A stretch of 64,000 nucleotides of DNA. It comes from Exophiala sp. HKRS030 (lineage: Eukaryota > Ascomycota > Eurotiomycetes > Chaetothyriales > Herpotrichiellaceae). The notes below the pieces were generated by a model. It was not told the origin of the DNA. It saw only the letters and a program-made list of their open reading frames with translations, and did not search any database. Of the stretch, positions 11,225-21,567 are shown in pieces. Position numbers and translations under genes: made by a program. The DNA lies in the NCBI GenBank assembly GCA_023897205.1, contig JAHWDD010000004.1, positions 1,612,001-1,676,000 of the forward strand, in the 5' to 3' direction. How positions within the stretch are numbered: the stretch's first letter is position 1; every line of letters begins with the position of its first letter.

Positions 11225-12154
11225 TCACTTGGGAGATCTCAAAGGAATGGGAGGTCCACTTTCAATCTCGACCGGTCGATGCAGGTACCTCTCTCCGTGG
11301 TCTTCTCGTCCTCGTAGTGTCCATCTTCTTCTCACTTCATTGTTTTCTCGCACGATGACGATATTCCTCGTCAGGAACCCGACGGCGAGCAAAGCCGAGA
11401 CGGCGACGAGTTGGACCAAAAATACCAAGGTGACCTTGATTGCGAATTTCCCCGTGAGGGGATTCACGGATGGGGAGTGATCGAATGCGTACACGACGCT
11501 GTAGATGCACCGTACACCGACAAACAGACACGCCACGCCCAACAGAACGGACACAGGGCCCAAACTGTCTAGTTTTTGACAGAGTCGAAAAAACATGTAT
11601 ACTTGGCCGATCCAGGTGACGAGGATCAAGACGATCCCGGTCTCCAGTAGAGTACGGGCGTGGTCGATTTCAGACGGGGTGACGGTGGATTTTGCCAGGT
11701 TGGACGCACCGGTCGCCGCTAGGGCGATGCCAGTGTATGCGCCTAGATGGACCAAGACTTCTTGGACGATCAGGAGACGTCTGTCGCGGTCGCTGTTGCC
11801 GGATCGATGCACCTGCTGCTGGAGGGCGTGAGGATGACGGTGGCCGCTGTGGTGGAGATGGGTACAGCTAGAAAATTCGTAGATGAAACCCGAGAGTGCG
11901 AGGATCAGAGGACTCAGACCGACGGAAGATACGATGGAGCCTGTGGTCGACGTCCCCCCGTGGTGGTGGTTCGAGTGCGCGGCGATCTGAAGAATTGCCG
12001 CGACGATGCGTAGGGATTCAAAGGCGAAGAGGTACAGGTAGCCCAGGGTCGAGCGGAGGCCGTGCTTGAAGAACAAGTAGAACGTAAAGGGGACGAGGGT
12101 GGTGTAGATTGCCAGTTCGACGATGGATAGGGTGGTGGTCTCGTCGAGAGCCAT
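11225..12154 (-). CDS. Seven-helix integral membrane protein (DUF7702-like)
   Basis: An intronless gene of 309 residues. About seven hydrophobic helices are visible: LAIYTTLVPFTFYLFF, LGYLYLFAFESLRIVAAIL, VGLSPLILALSGFIYEF, LVHLGAYTGIALAATG, GIVLILVTWIGQVYMFF, VLLGVACLFVGVRCIYSVVY and VTLVFLVQLVAVSALLAVGF. A His-rich loop (SNHHHGG; THLHHSGHRHPH) lies between helices 2-3 and 3-4. The C-terminus is basic and cytosolic-looking (RRRWTLRGRED). The layout, with KHG followed by LGYLYLFAFESLRI after helix 1, matches what I know of fungal proteins annotated DUF7702, which are often found beside secondary-metabolism genes and have no established function. The DUF name is from memory and should be treated as provisional. 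It shares an upstream region with the Zn2Cys6 gene on the other strand. Confidence 0.8.
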   Translation of the reverse strand: MALDETTTLSIVELAIYTTLVPFTFYLFFKHGLRSTLGYLYLFAFESLRIVAAILQIAAHSNHHHGGTSTTGSIVSSVGLSPLILALSGFIYEFSSCTHLHHSGHRHPHALQQQVHRSGNSDRDRRLLIVQEVLVHLGAYTGIALAATGASNLAKSTVTPSEIDHARTLLETGIVLILVTWIGQVYMFFRLCQKLDSLGPVSVLLGVACLFVGVRCIYSVVYAFDHSPSVNPLTGKFAIKVTLVFLVQLVAVSALLAVGFLTRNIVIVRENNEVRRRWTLRGREDHGERYLHRPVEIESGPPIPLRSPK

Positions 12155-13073
12155 TGAAGAATGGAATGGATAGGAAACAATTGCGCTGCGGGTGACGAGA
12201 TAGATGTAACAGAGTATGAGGCAACTTACTGCTTACAGTAGATGATCCGGTTCCCTCTTTGTCTCCTGGATATTGTCATGTTCTTATACATTTCCCAGCA
12301 AACAAAATAAGGAGTACACATGGATGTAATTTCTCTTCGACAGCCTCCAGAAACATGGGGTGGTGGTCACCATCATAGGCCATTTTCAGGCAGCGATGAA
12401 AAGGAATGTCACTATTCGCTATCGGTTGGACATGTATTGGTGTGCGCGAAGTTCAGCTAGCATCTTTGATCTGTCCATCGGGAGATCAGTGTAAGGTGGA
12501 CATGGCATGGCGGTGTTGTTGTATCCGAAACCGAAAGCGGCGTTCCGAGGTGGTGTTAACGGAGTACGGAGAAACAATGATCCTTACCACCAATCGGAGT
12601 ATTTACATAGAAAACTCATCTCAGCCTCGTCAGGCGTCCTCCTTCCACCTCCCAAAACGAGGCTGGCTCGGACCGAGCTTTCAATGGCCGGTCAGACGCT
12701 GAGAAAATCTTCCAAGGGAAAATCTAACAATGATGCTGACCACAAGTCAAAACCCAGAAACCCACCAAAGTTGATTTGTTCCTGACACCAGGTAGTCAAA
12801 GTCTCCGGCTGCTGTCTCTGATTAGTCAAAGAAGCGTGGACTGTGGCACATCCAGGCAGTCAAAACGTGCCAACACACCAGGATCCCCTGCGGATGTGGC
12901 TGGCCCACTAAATCTCGGTCTCGGTTTCGACGAAAATCAATCCCTCGTGCATTGCGTTCGGAGCCTTGTGCAATCCCGAGGACGGAGTACTCGTACAGTT
13001 CAGGCAAGGGTAAACCGGGCACACATCTGATACAAGCCCAAGGGGGCCGGGTGCGCGTGGGAAAGGGGTTTTG
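12155..13073. promoter_or_regulatory. Divergent promoter region of the membrane protein and Zn2Cys6 genes
   Basis: About 920 bp between two divergent genes. It holds four AGTCAAA direct repeats (12745-12864) and two ACGGAGTAC copies (12559-12567 and 12982-12990). No gene is supported here. Confidence 0.5.
12745..12864 (+). repeat. Four AGTCAAA direct repeats in the regulator's promoter
   Basis: Exact AGTCAAA heptamers at 12745, 12794, 12824 and 12858, about 210-330 bp upstream of the Zn2Cys6 ATG. Clustered same-strand copies suggest a binding site, possibly for autoregulation; this is inference. Confidence 0.5.
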
Positions 13074-14558
13074 ATGCCTCCACGATTGGCCCATCGAAAG
13101 TCTCGCACTGGGTGTCGACGCTGCAAGGAGCGAAAGGTCAAATGTACCGAAGAACGCCCCAGTTGTGCCGCATGTGCCCGTCACGGTGTTGATTGCGAAT
13201 ACATTGAGAACTCTTCCTTGACCGTCAATAAGGCGGCGTCCGTGTCACATCAGCCACAAGCCGGACGTTCGCCATCCAAAAAACCGTCCCCGGCACAGGT
13301 TCGCGAGCAGCCTGCTGCTGCGTCGAGCAGCTCGCGGAGTCTGTCCGAACACGAAGCCACCGTGAGCCCCCCGAGCGGATTGGACGTGCCTTATTCCAGA
13401 AACCTATCGGGTGTGATCCCAGACGACCTCCGCTCCCAGATCGAACTGTACCTCATCCACCGCTTCAAGTCCTCGGTCAGCCAGAGTTTCCCGTCGGCGC
13501 AGACGCCGCACCTGAAGGACATTTACGTCTGGCACGCGACCGAGGCGGCGTTTGACCACCCGTACCTTCTCAATGCCATCTTCGCCGTCACTGCGCTCTA
13601 CCTGTGCATGTGCCAATTGCACAAACTCCACGAGAACCACGCCGTGCAACTCCCCAAGGCGCTCCAGCACGTCGACTTTGCCCAGGTCCACCGGACGTAC
13701 CTGAACATCGCCGTGTCGCAGGAGCGCGACGAACTGTCGTCGTTGGGCCCCCACAACGCCGACGCCGTGGGTTTGACGTCCATCCTCCTCTCCATCATGT
13801 CGACTTGTCTCCTCTCAGATGCCCCCGTGGCCCACGGCGCCGAATACTCCCCGCCCATGCAGTGGCTGACGCTCTCCGCGGCGGTCCAGACTGTCTTCCA
13901 GGAGGCCGTCCCTTACCTCCACGAAGGCGCCATGATGAGCTACATGCGCGCGTCCCGCGAGCCCAACCTGACCGACACGGACACCCTGTTCCACCCCAAC
14001 AACACCGTTCCCTTCCACAGCATCCTGGAGTTCGAAGACCCCGACAGTCCGTACGCCGACCAGCCAGAGACAAAGGCCGCCGACGGTGAAGCGTACCACA
14101 GCGCCCTGGCCATGATCGGGAGCATATTCAACGCCATCCGCGCCGGCGAGCCCAAGCACTACCTGTGTATGCGGGTGATGGCGTTCGGACCCATCGTACC
14201 CAAATCGTACGTTACCCTCCTCGCGCAAAAGAGAGCCCGTGCCATGGTCATCCTGGCGTACTTTATGGTCCTCGTCAAGTATCTCGACAGTTATTGGTGG
14301 TTTCAGGGCCGCGCGGAAAAAGAAATCCTGGGCATCAGGAGTGCACTCCCGGACAGGTGGCAGTGGGCTTTGAGGTGGCCTTTGGCCGTGCTGGCGAACC
14401 CCGAGTATGCAAAGTCCGACCCGGCCACATATTATCGGGACATCAGCCTGGTTCAGAATCACGCCGGGGTTCACACGATGGGTCCTGTTTATTCTAATGG
14501 CAATACCCCATCGTCATCATCATCACACTCTCCATATTCTGCGGCAAGGAATTCGTGA
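13074..14558 (+). CDS. Zn2Cys6 (fungal binuclear cluster) transcription factor
   Basis: A single-exon gene of 494 residues. The ATG at 13074 is preferred; the frame opens only one codon earlier with TTG. The DNA-binding domain is at residues 14-39: C-RR-C-KERKVK-C-TEERPS-C-AA-C-ARHGVD-C, the six-cysteine cluster that holds two zinc ions, preceded by the basic RLAHRKSRTG. A Ser/Pro-rich linker follows, then a helical middle region (IELYLIHRFKSSVSQSF; HPYLLNAIFAVTALYLCMCQ; LNIAVSQERDELS) like that of fungal regulators related to the sterol-uptake control (Upc2-like) group. The tail is Ser-rich. It is convergent with the questin-oxidase-like gene next door and is the obvious candidate regulator of the 13-20 kb gene group. 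That regulatory role is inference from position. Confidence 0.92.
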   Translation: MPPRLAHRKSRTGCRRCKERKVKCTEERPSCAACARHGVDCEYIENSSLTVNKAASVSHQPQAGRSPSKKPSPAQVREQPAAASSSSRSLSEHEATVSPPSGLDVPYSRNLSGVIPDDLRSQIELYLIHRFKSSVSQSFPSAQTPHLKDIYVWHATEAAFDHPYLLNAIFAVTALYLCMCQLHKLHENHAVQLPKALQHVDFAQVHRTYLNIAVSQERDELSSLGPHNADAVGLTSILLSIMSTCLLSDAPVAHGAEYSPPMQWLTLSAAVQTVFQEAVPYLHEGAMMSYMRASREPNLTDTDTLFHPNNTVPFHSILEFEDPDSPYADQPETKAADGEAYHSALAMIGSIFNAIRAGEPKHYLCMRVMAFGPIVPKSYVTLLAQKRARAMVILAYFMVLVKYLDSYWWFQGRAEKEILGIRSALPDRWQWALRWPLAVLANPEYAKSDPATYYRDISLVQNHAGVHTMGPVYSNGNTPSSSSSHSPYSAARNS

Positions 14559-14776
14559 GTGAATACGATAAAGATCACGACAACGACACCGAATGACGGA
14601 GTACCTGAAGGGGAATGCAAGGGTCACACATACGATACAGCATTTGCAAAGGACTCGCCATTCCAAATATATGTACTCCGAACGCCCTTTGCAAATGTCA
14701 ATGAATCGGCAGAGAGACACCCTTTTTACCCTACCCGTACAGAAGAGTGCCTCCGTCGAATGAAACGAATCGTCTC

Positions 14777-16228
14777 TCATTTTCGATCAGGAACAATATC
14801 CCAAGCAGCATCAAAACCAGGCCCTCGCATCCACTTATCATAGGTCCCTGGATAGTCCTCGGTCGAATCAAGGACCATGTTGGCGATCTTCAACCACATC
14901 TCTGTGCCCTTGATGGGAAATTTGGACGCGATTGTCTCGTCCTTACTATCCTCGTACGGTCGACAAACGATACTCCCGTGATGCAAGGCGCGGATGAACT
15001 TGACCACGTGTCCGTCACAGGGCATGTTTTTGGCACGTTCAATCACCTCGGTCCAGTTCATGCACTGGTCCCCCCGACGGGGCTTGTACGTCGTGATCTC
15101 GTCGGTCAGAAGCTCCGGAAAACCCTGGGTGGCGTACATGACGAGGCCCATGCGCACTTTGAATTCGAGGAGGCGGAATTTGGTGTGCTCGTCGAGAAAA
15201 TCGAGCCTGGCAAAGACGGACAGGAAGATGGAACAGTTGACCGAGTGCATGAGAAAAAAGTCGAATTTGGCGGCCTTTGCGGGATTCTGGCACGCACTCG
15301 CCATCCATGTGATCACGTCGATCATCTCGGCCGTGCGGAGTTGGACCTCGTCTTCGCCCATAGACCTGTCGAGGGTGTATGAAGCGGCAACCTCGACGAG
15401 AGGCTGCGGCAAGTCGGGGAAGAAGTTCCCCATACGGTCCCAGCTACCGGGAGCGAAGACCGGTGCGTCTTTGATGAAAGGGTTCGACCGGACGGCGGTG
15501 AAAATGTCCATGAGACGTTTCTCACGCGTCCAGGCGGGGTGATTAGACGCGAGCTCCTGGGTGCGAAGAAGGTACGATGTTGCCTGGGACCGGTGAATGG
15601 CCGCTTGGGCCAATGCTTCAGCGATGATGGCTGGTTGGGCAAATTCGACGCCAAAACCCAAGTGAATGATGGGGTGGATGGCTCCTATTATCCATTGTCA
15701 GTCAAGTCAATTTCTTATACGCGCGCATCGTGGAGGAAGGGCAGAAGAAAAGAATTAATCGGTCATACCTTCAAACATCCGTCCCAAAAGGTCATTTGCT
15801 CGGGGCGTCTCATCAAAGAGGTACTCCCCAAGAACGGCTTGCCATCCCTTTTGGTTGATTTCGTTCTGGAAGAAATCCAACCACGGGGCATAGTACTCAT
15901 AACGGGCCAGGTACTCTTCGAAGTTTTCGCTGGTAATCACATGCTTGCTCTTCTCGTCACCTGCATCGATCTCTCGTTGGTATCCCTTGTTGCTTTCGAA
16001 CGCAATCTTGATCTGCTCGGGAGATGCACCCAGGGCTAAATCGGTGAGCAGGTAATGGACTTGGTGGTTATGCAGACCTCCTGCCTTGACGGTATCCCAC
16101 ATAACATGCCACTTGTCGTGATTGTGCTGGAGAAGTTGGTTCGCGGCTTCCAGTGAGCCAGGCGTGATGTTGTCGGCATGGTCGATTCCAGTATTTGCGG
16201 TTGTGATTGCAACCGTGGAGAAAGACAT
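14777..16228 (-). CDS. Questin oxidase-like protein (AflY/GedK family), two exons
   Basis: Exons 15769-16228 and 14777-15684 on the minus strand, joined across an 84-bp intron (donor GTATGA, acceptor AATAG), give 455 residues. The family (questin oxidase-like, formerly DUF4243) includes enzymes that carry out Baeyer-Villiger-type ring opening of anthraquinones and related aromatic polyketides, such as geodin and aflatoxin intermediates. Family hallmarks are GGLHNHQVHYLLTDLALGAS near residue 50, the LGRMFEGAIHPIIHLGFGVEF segment created exactly by the splice (residues about 147-167, with conserved His), AIIAEALAQAAIH, and a C-terminal HVVKFIRALHHG. It lacks a signal peptide, so it is probably cytosolic. 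It is divergent from the FAD monooxygenase, with which it shares a 1.1-kb promoter region, and could act with it on an aromatic substrate. The substrate is unknown and no polyketide synthase is in view. Confidence 0.9.
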
Positions 16229-17364
16229 CGTGAAAACAGGGCGAGGGCAGCTTTTCTCTCAGGTTTTCAATCTCTTCGATATTTCGAGGTTGTACTATGT
16301 CGATCAGCACACAACTCAGCTCATATATCTTTCAACTCCCTTTCGGAGGCCATGGAAAAGTAAAAGCCGGCCACTGGCCCGTCCTCTCTCGTACAGGGGT
16401 CGTGACATCGGATACTAGACTCGTTTTTCTGCGGGGAACCTCGACGGGATGCCTGATTCTAGAGTAATTGTCATCGATGTCTTCCGTATTCGTTGACAAC
16501 GGCGGAACAGGTAAGGGTGCGAGTACGGAGTAAGGAGACTGCATACTGCAATGTGCCCCCCCAACCCCCGGAGCGAAAACGATCAAAAAAGCCGAGTCGA
16601 GCCCCTGATACAACTCTGGAAAAGCAAAATGATCGTCCCGACAATGTTTTGATCTCGCGGGGAGACACGGTGAAACCATCTTTGACTTAAAGAGTAAGTC
16701 CGTACAATCGTGAAACCCAACGAGTGGGCTGACGATGAAACGAAAGACAGATCATTGCCCTTCCCTTATCACAATGCAGCTGGAGGTTGGTTTTGACAAC
16801 ATATGCCAAGCCGTCCACCAGGCTCACACTCCCCCAGATATCCTTGGTCGTGCCGGACCATGTCCAAGACATCAACCCAACAAGGCCCGGTAGATCACAG
16901 CAGGTATGGACTCCTTCGTACGGGATAGTTCCGTGATGGAAATCCGCTTCGAGGACTCTGGAGGTGGAGTATACATTCTTCTTTCAGATCAAACGGATCA
17001 AACACTCCGAGTTCTACTACAGTACATACGGCTTTTCTTGGACCAAACAGATTCCAGCAAAGAAAATTCTCCTCCAAGTCTGGTCCGCGTTACCATGTGG
17101 TTCCGGTACCGGTACAAGTATATTCAAAGTGTCCGACATGGTCACTGGCCAGTATGGAGACTTGACAAGCTTGACCGACAATCCTTGACCCGAGAATGCA
17201 GGAAAAAGGAACAGTCCATCCCATATCAGTATAGGGACATCCATAACGACTCACTTCTGCCTGTATCGCTGCAGGTACAAGCTGTACAAAGTATAGCCCT
17301 TGTTGTTCTCATATGAGACCGTCAAACACAGCCTATTCTTCGTCCAAACAAAACGACATCCATC
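16229..17364. promoter_or_regulatory. Shared divergent promoter: questin-oxidase-like / FAD monooxygenase
   Basis: A 1.1-kb bidirectional intergenic region without a gene. It holds a TACGGAGTA element (16524-16532) and a perfect 10-bp palindrome CCGGTACCGG at 17103-17112, about 250 bp upstream of the monooxygenase ATG. CCG/CGG half-sites in symmetrical order are typical targets of Zn2Cys6 dimers, so this is a candidate operator for the neighbouring regulator (inference). Confidence 0.45.
17103..17112. promoter_or_regulatory. CCGGTACCGG palindrome, candidate Zn2Cys6 site
   Basis: Perfect palindrome with CCG and CGG half-sites four bases apart, located in the divergent promoter. Binding is inferred only from its form and place. 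Confidence 0.3.
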
Positions 17365-18652
17365 ATGAGCCACACGGAAGAAAAAATACCAGAGAACAGA
17401 GCCCTCATAATCGGTGCTGGGCCAGCAGGTCTCACCTTGGCACAGATTTTATGTCGTCACAACATCCCATTTGCATTCTTTGAAAGAGCCAAAAGCGTCA
17501 CGAAGAAGCGACAAGGTTGGGCAGTGGGACTGATGGAGTGAGCGTGCACATTTGATCTCTGACCACGTTCCTCTGTTCGCCAATACAGCGACTGACATAA
17601 TAACCACAAACAAGAGCCATACCACTCCTGCAACAATACCTCCCTGATGACTTGGGCGACATTCGAGAGACGAGTGCGAACTGGGGGGGCCACGCGAGCC
17701 CGATTCCCTCGGCCTCCTGGACGGCAAGACGGGCCACGCATTCGCCAAACTCGGCGGCGTCCCCTACGAGCAGCCAGGTTTCTTCCTCCGTGCGAAACGT
17801 GACTTGCTTCGCGGCCATCTCGCTCGACATCTGGAGGTCGCCACGGACAAGCGTTTGCTCTCGTACACGGAGGACTCGACGGGCGTGACAGTTTTCTTCG
17901 CCGACGGCACCAGCGCCCGCGGTCGGATTTTGATAGGTGCAGACGGTGCGTATTCCGTCGTGCGCAGACAACTTCTGTGGCCCAACGCCATGCCTCAGTT
18001 GAGCCAGAACATTCCGACGAACGGGGAATGCACCCTCGTCCGCTCCGAGTACGAACCGTTGCGGCGCCCGGGCAACTCGGTCCTCTCCGCCGCTCTCCCG
18101 GGGGTCTTTTTCAACATCGGACTCGTCTCCGTCGAGCCCGATCGCTCCAGGGGCGAGTTTTACTGGGGCGTCGCGTTCCAGAGCGATAACCCAACACGAG
18201 ACTCGAACTGGGCAGCCGAGGCCGATCGCCAGACCTTGTACGACAAATGTGTCGAGCTGACGCGCGACATGCCAGCGTGGTTGACCAGCATCATCCATAA
18301 AACAGGTCCGGGAGGGATGAACATGCCTTGCATCAAGTTCGTCGAGTACGTCCCACCGGAGACACTGCCAAAGGGAGGGAGAGTGACGTATATGGGCGAC
18401 GCGGCTCACACCATGATCCCTTTCAAAGGTGCCGGGGCAAATACCGCCGTCACGGACTCTTGCGATTTGGGCAGACTCATCGTGCGGGCTTTTGAAGACG
18501 ATGACGGACCCGGCTGGACCGGAATAGCTGGGGTCCTCGACGAGTATAACTCATCACGCTGCCACGGGGACGTGAGGCTGTGCTCGGTAGCAGAGCGGCA
18601 GTATCACCGGTATGATAGATGGGAGGGTCACTACACACCCGCCAGTTACTGA
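17365..18652 (+). CDS. FAD-dependent aromatic-type monooxygenase with an apparent frameshift
   Basis: Exon 1 is 17365-17537 and exon 2 17615-18652 (77-bp intron, GTGAGC donor, CTGAC branch). Exon 1 encodes the FAD-binding Rossmann motif ALIIGAGPAGLTLA. Exon 2 starts AIPLLQQYLPDDLGDIRETSANW. At the G7 run 17683-17689 the frame breaks, and homology-like sequence resumes one base out of phase (PREPDSLGLLDGKTG...). One more G would give a continuous 403-residue protein. Downstream are RGRILIGADGAYSVVRRQL, the GD motif MGDAAHTMIPFKGAGANTAV and a C-terminal helix region. Class A flavin monooxygenases hydroxylate aromatic substrates with NAD(P)H and oxygen. A real disabled gene and an undercalled homopolymer are both possible; everything else in the gene looks intact, which favours a base-calling error. 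Its neighbours suggest work on the same substrate as the questin-oxidase-like enzyme. Confidence 0.85.
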
Positions 18653-18731
18653 GAAGCAAGGAAAACAAAGAAATTAAAGTAGAATAGGTCAAGAGGAGTT
18701 GGAGAGAGGAGGGTATATACATTCGAATGCC

Positions 18732-19676
18732 TCACTTCATGTACCTTTCGAACCACTCGAGCATTTGCTCCGGATGGTTCTGGAAATAGTTGTACCCGTC
18801 CCACCTTCGGGTGGTGCCTTCGATCCAGAAGAGTTTTTTCTCTTTGGTTGGGATATTGTCGTACACCGTCTGCACGTCGATCGGTTTGGTCATCAGGTCA
18901 TCCTTGACTTGATAGATGAAGGTGGGTGTATGGACGCTCTTGGAAGGGATCCTGGGACCCAGCTCGAACAGACCAAACCCTGTCTGCAACCGTACCAATT
19001 GATCCAACTCGGTCATCTTCTCCATGGGGATCCCATCACGTTCGAAGTTGCGTTCCATGATTGTCTGTGGAGAGATGGGTTGGGGTCCCACCAGACAACG
19101 AACGTTGCCGTCCTTGAAGAACTGAGGGAATTTGTGCATGGCCCACAGGGTAGAGGTGCAACCCAGACAACGGCTGAAAAGTCCCACGGTCATGTTTTTG
19201 GTGTCCGGTCGACCGCGGGCGTAGATGATCGATCCGACCACGTCGCGAGCTTCGTACCTCCCGGCACTCGCCGCGCCGGAGTTTGCGGGTCCGCTGTGAC
19301 CGAAATTGCGCAGGTCGTAGGCCAGCACGTTGTAACCGGCGTCGTGAAGAACCTTGTAGTCGGGAACAAAGTTCACTTCGACGTTGTTCCCCGTGGCGCC
19401 GAAGATGGACCTCCAGGGTTCAATGTGCGAAGGCATGCCGGCCCTGGAAAAAGTCATGGGGTGGTTGGCGATGATGAGTTTGTCCGAGGTTGGGCACGGG
19501 ATGAACCACCCTTCGAGAGGGACCCCGTCGTAGGAAGGGAAAAAGACGTCTTCGTATTCGAGACCGACTTCGGACGGGTCGTGCATGATGGGAGAGCGCG
19601 GCATGTGTCGCATCGCTTTGGCATACCCCTCCAGGATCTCTTGGACCTGGGCTTCGCTTTTCGTCGTTGAACTCAT
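18732..19676 (-). CDS. Alpha/beta-hydrolase with Cys at the nucleophile position
   Basis: An intronless gene of 314 residues. The fold is recognisable: VFFPSYDGVPLEGWFIP (first strands), an oxyanion-type LIIANHPM, GYNVLAYDLRNFGHSG, the nucleophile elbow GLFSRCLGC, then an acid-bearing YQVKDDLMTKP and a C-terminal cap ending FQNHPEQMLEWFERYMK. The elbow reads S-R-C-L-G, so the residue normally Ser is Cys, as in dienelactone hydrolases. At the place where the catalytic His is expected I see GTTRRWDGYNYF, with Arg; I cannot be sure how that aligns. The product is probably cytosolic; there is no signal peptide. It is convergent with the FAD monooxygenase (80 bp between stops), consistent with hydrolysis of a ring-cleavage or lactone product. 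Substrate unknown. Confidence 0.88.
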   Translation of the reverse strand: MSSTTKSEAQVQEILEGYAKAMRHMPRSPIMHDPSEVGLEYEDVFFPSYDGVPLEGWFIPCPTSDKLIIANHPMTFSRAGMPSHIEPWRSIFGATGNNVEVNFVPDYKVLHDAGYNVLAYDLRNFGHSGPANSGAASAGRYEARDVVGSIIYARGRPDTKNMTVGLFSRCLGCTSTLWAMHKFPQFFKDGNVRCLVGPQPISPQTIMERNFERDGIPMEKMTELDQLVRLQTGFGLFELGPRIPSKSVHTPTFIYQVKDDLMTKPIDVQTVYDNIPTKEKKLFWIEGTTRRWDGYNYFQNHPEQMLEWFERYMK

Positions 19677-21567
19677 CTTATAGTATGTCGGTCACTGCTG
19701 ACTTTCGATAACATAGAAGAACCACTTGGTCTTGGAAGTTCGACAGGGCAAGCAAAATCCTGGGGATGCTGAATTGAAAGTTACCTGGTGGTGGAAGCAG
19801 TGGCAAGTACTTGTGGAATGGCCCCGCCATCTTTGTGAGCCGTGCCAACGAGACTTTATATATTTTCAGAGAGCTTGGTGGCCTTGAGACACTGACTCAT
19901 GGTGATGATGCTGTTCAATCGATTTCCATGTCGATATCGTTGCCCGTTTCGAGACTCGGAGGTCTTGTTTCATGGTACACTCGGCTTGTAACTGGTTCCG
20001 ATATTAGTCACGTGAATGGTCGTTTGAAGAGTGTATGCTCATTTGGCGTGAGGCGGGCCGTGGAAGCGAGTGAATTGGGGGAATGAAGAATTGTGAGCTA
20101 CGGCAGAGTTGAATACATCCGATCCGGTTTTTGATGTGACTCACCCAAAAAACCCCTTTGGAATGGTCCCGACTGTGATCGTAAATTAAATAGATTCAGG
20201 CAGCCTTAGACATTAAAAGAGGGATGGTATTATAGCCGGCGTGAGGCGCACGCTGCGAAGATTCAAGTCTCAAAGTTGACGGCGAATCCTGCAGCGGTCT
20301 TTGCCAACACTTTCTTTCATTGCTCCATATTTCGACCGTCGAGCTCGGTGATTGTGCGACTGTTTGTATCCTTGAAAGAATGAAATGGCAGGCGATCTCT
20401 TGGGCCTCTGGAATGATCAGTAATCAGGCATATGTCCCGAGAGGAAGGCAATACGACAGACGGGCGTGGCTTCGAGCCTGCGATCACAGAAATATGTGTG
20501 AACAAGAGACGAGATCTGTCTTACAGTCTCAAATATTGTAGTTTGGCCCGTCTGTCATGAGCATCATTGCCATGGTCATATTCGTCACAACTGAGCTCCC
20601 GAAAAGCTCCTCTGGAAGTCTGGGAAGGATTGTATTGGGCCTGAAAGACGGTAGGTACTTGGAGTGCCTCATCTGATCAGCGATCCTCGAGTATTCCCTC
20701 ACCGGAGACAGTATGTTGTTGGAGCGACCTACGATATGGCCATACATTTCACCAATAGGGCAGCCAAATCAAATGCATTCCGTTCGGTCAATCTGTAATT
20801 TACCGATCGAGCTCGGTGGCGCATTGAGGATTAGAAATGTCTTCCAGGTGAACCATACGAAGGCGCTTCGAAACCCAAGATCATTGAAGCCGTAAAGAGC
20901 AGCTATAGAGGCGAAGAGGCTCCTACCTGTGTGCTTTCATTGTAATTTGCTCAATTGTCGTCGTTGCGAGATTGTTGATAATAGCAAATGAAGGCTGAGT
21001 CTGATACTTAAATCCTTTACGACGGTGGTGCTATGATAGACGCCTACGGACCTTGGAGCGGGGGACATCACGGGGAGAACCGTAGATTGGCCTTTTGGAA
21101 CATTTCGTGTGTTTTCTAACGATGTGTGATTGTACTCGTGGAGATTGGTCTCGATGGCAGCCTCGTGTGTACTAGACATTCGGATATGTCGGGAGTGCGA
21201 GAACACCGAAGGAAATCTGGGCGAGTTTCTCATCTTCCGTAGGTGGTGACGATTGGTGCCTAGCTGGGAGTTTATAGGGGCCAGTGGTGGCTATTCGCGG
21301 CTGTTTATGGGCGTCGCTGGCCAAATCAATGGGCAGCAATTCGAGACTGGTCCGGGCTTGGCCCAAGTCTCCCCGAACGAGATGCGGCGATTGTTTGAAG
21401 AGCTTCGCCATCCAAATCGATCCGCTCCGCATCATTTCTCAGATCATTTTACCTCCCTTCAACAAACATCTCTGGTGACTTATCCCGTTACCTTGCGACG
21501 CCTTTGTCGCATTATTCCCTTTCTTCCCTAGCAGTACCTTTTGTCGTCCTTGATCGTCCACCTCAAC
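19677..21567. other. Intergenic region of 1.9 kb
   Basis: I see nothing I can support as a gene. Frames hold only short ORFs without domains. The right end must contain the LPD1 promoter and leader. Confidence 0.4.

Noticed and set aside
17675..17702. A short intron as explanation for the monooxygenase frame break
   Set aside because: The only GT...AG pair that fits is about 28 bp, below a plausible intron size, and it would remove conserved-looking residues.
18699..19670. 323-codon plus-strand ORF opposite the alpha/beta hydrolase
   Set aside because: Exact shadow of the hydrolase gene; no independent features.
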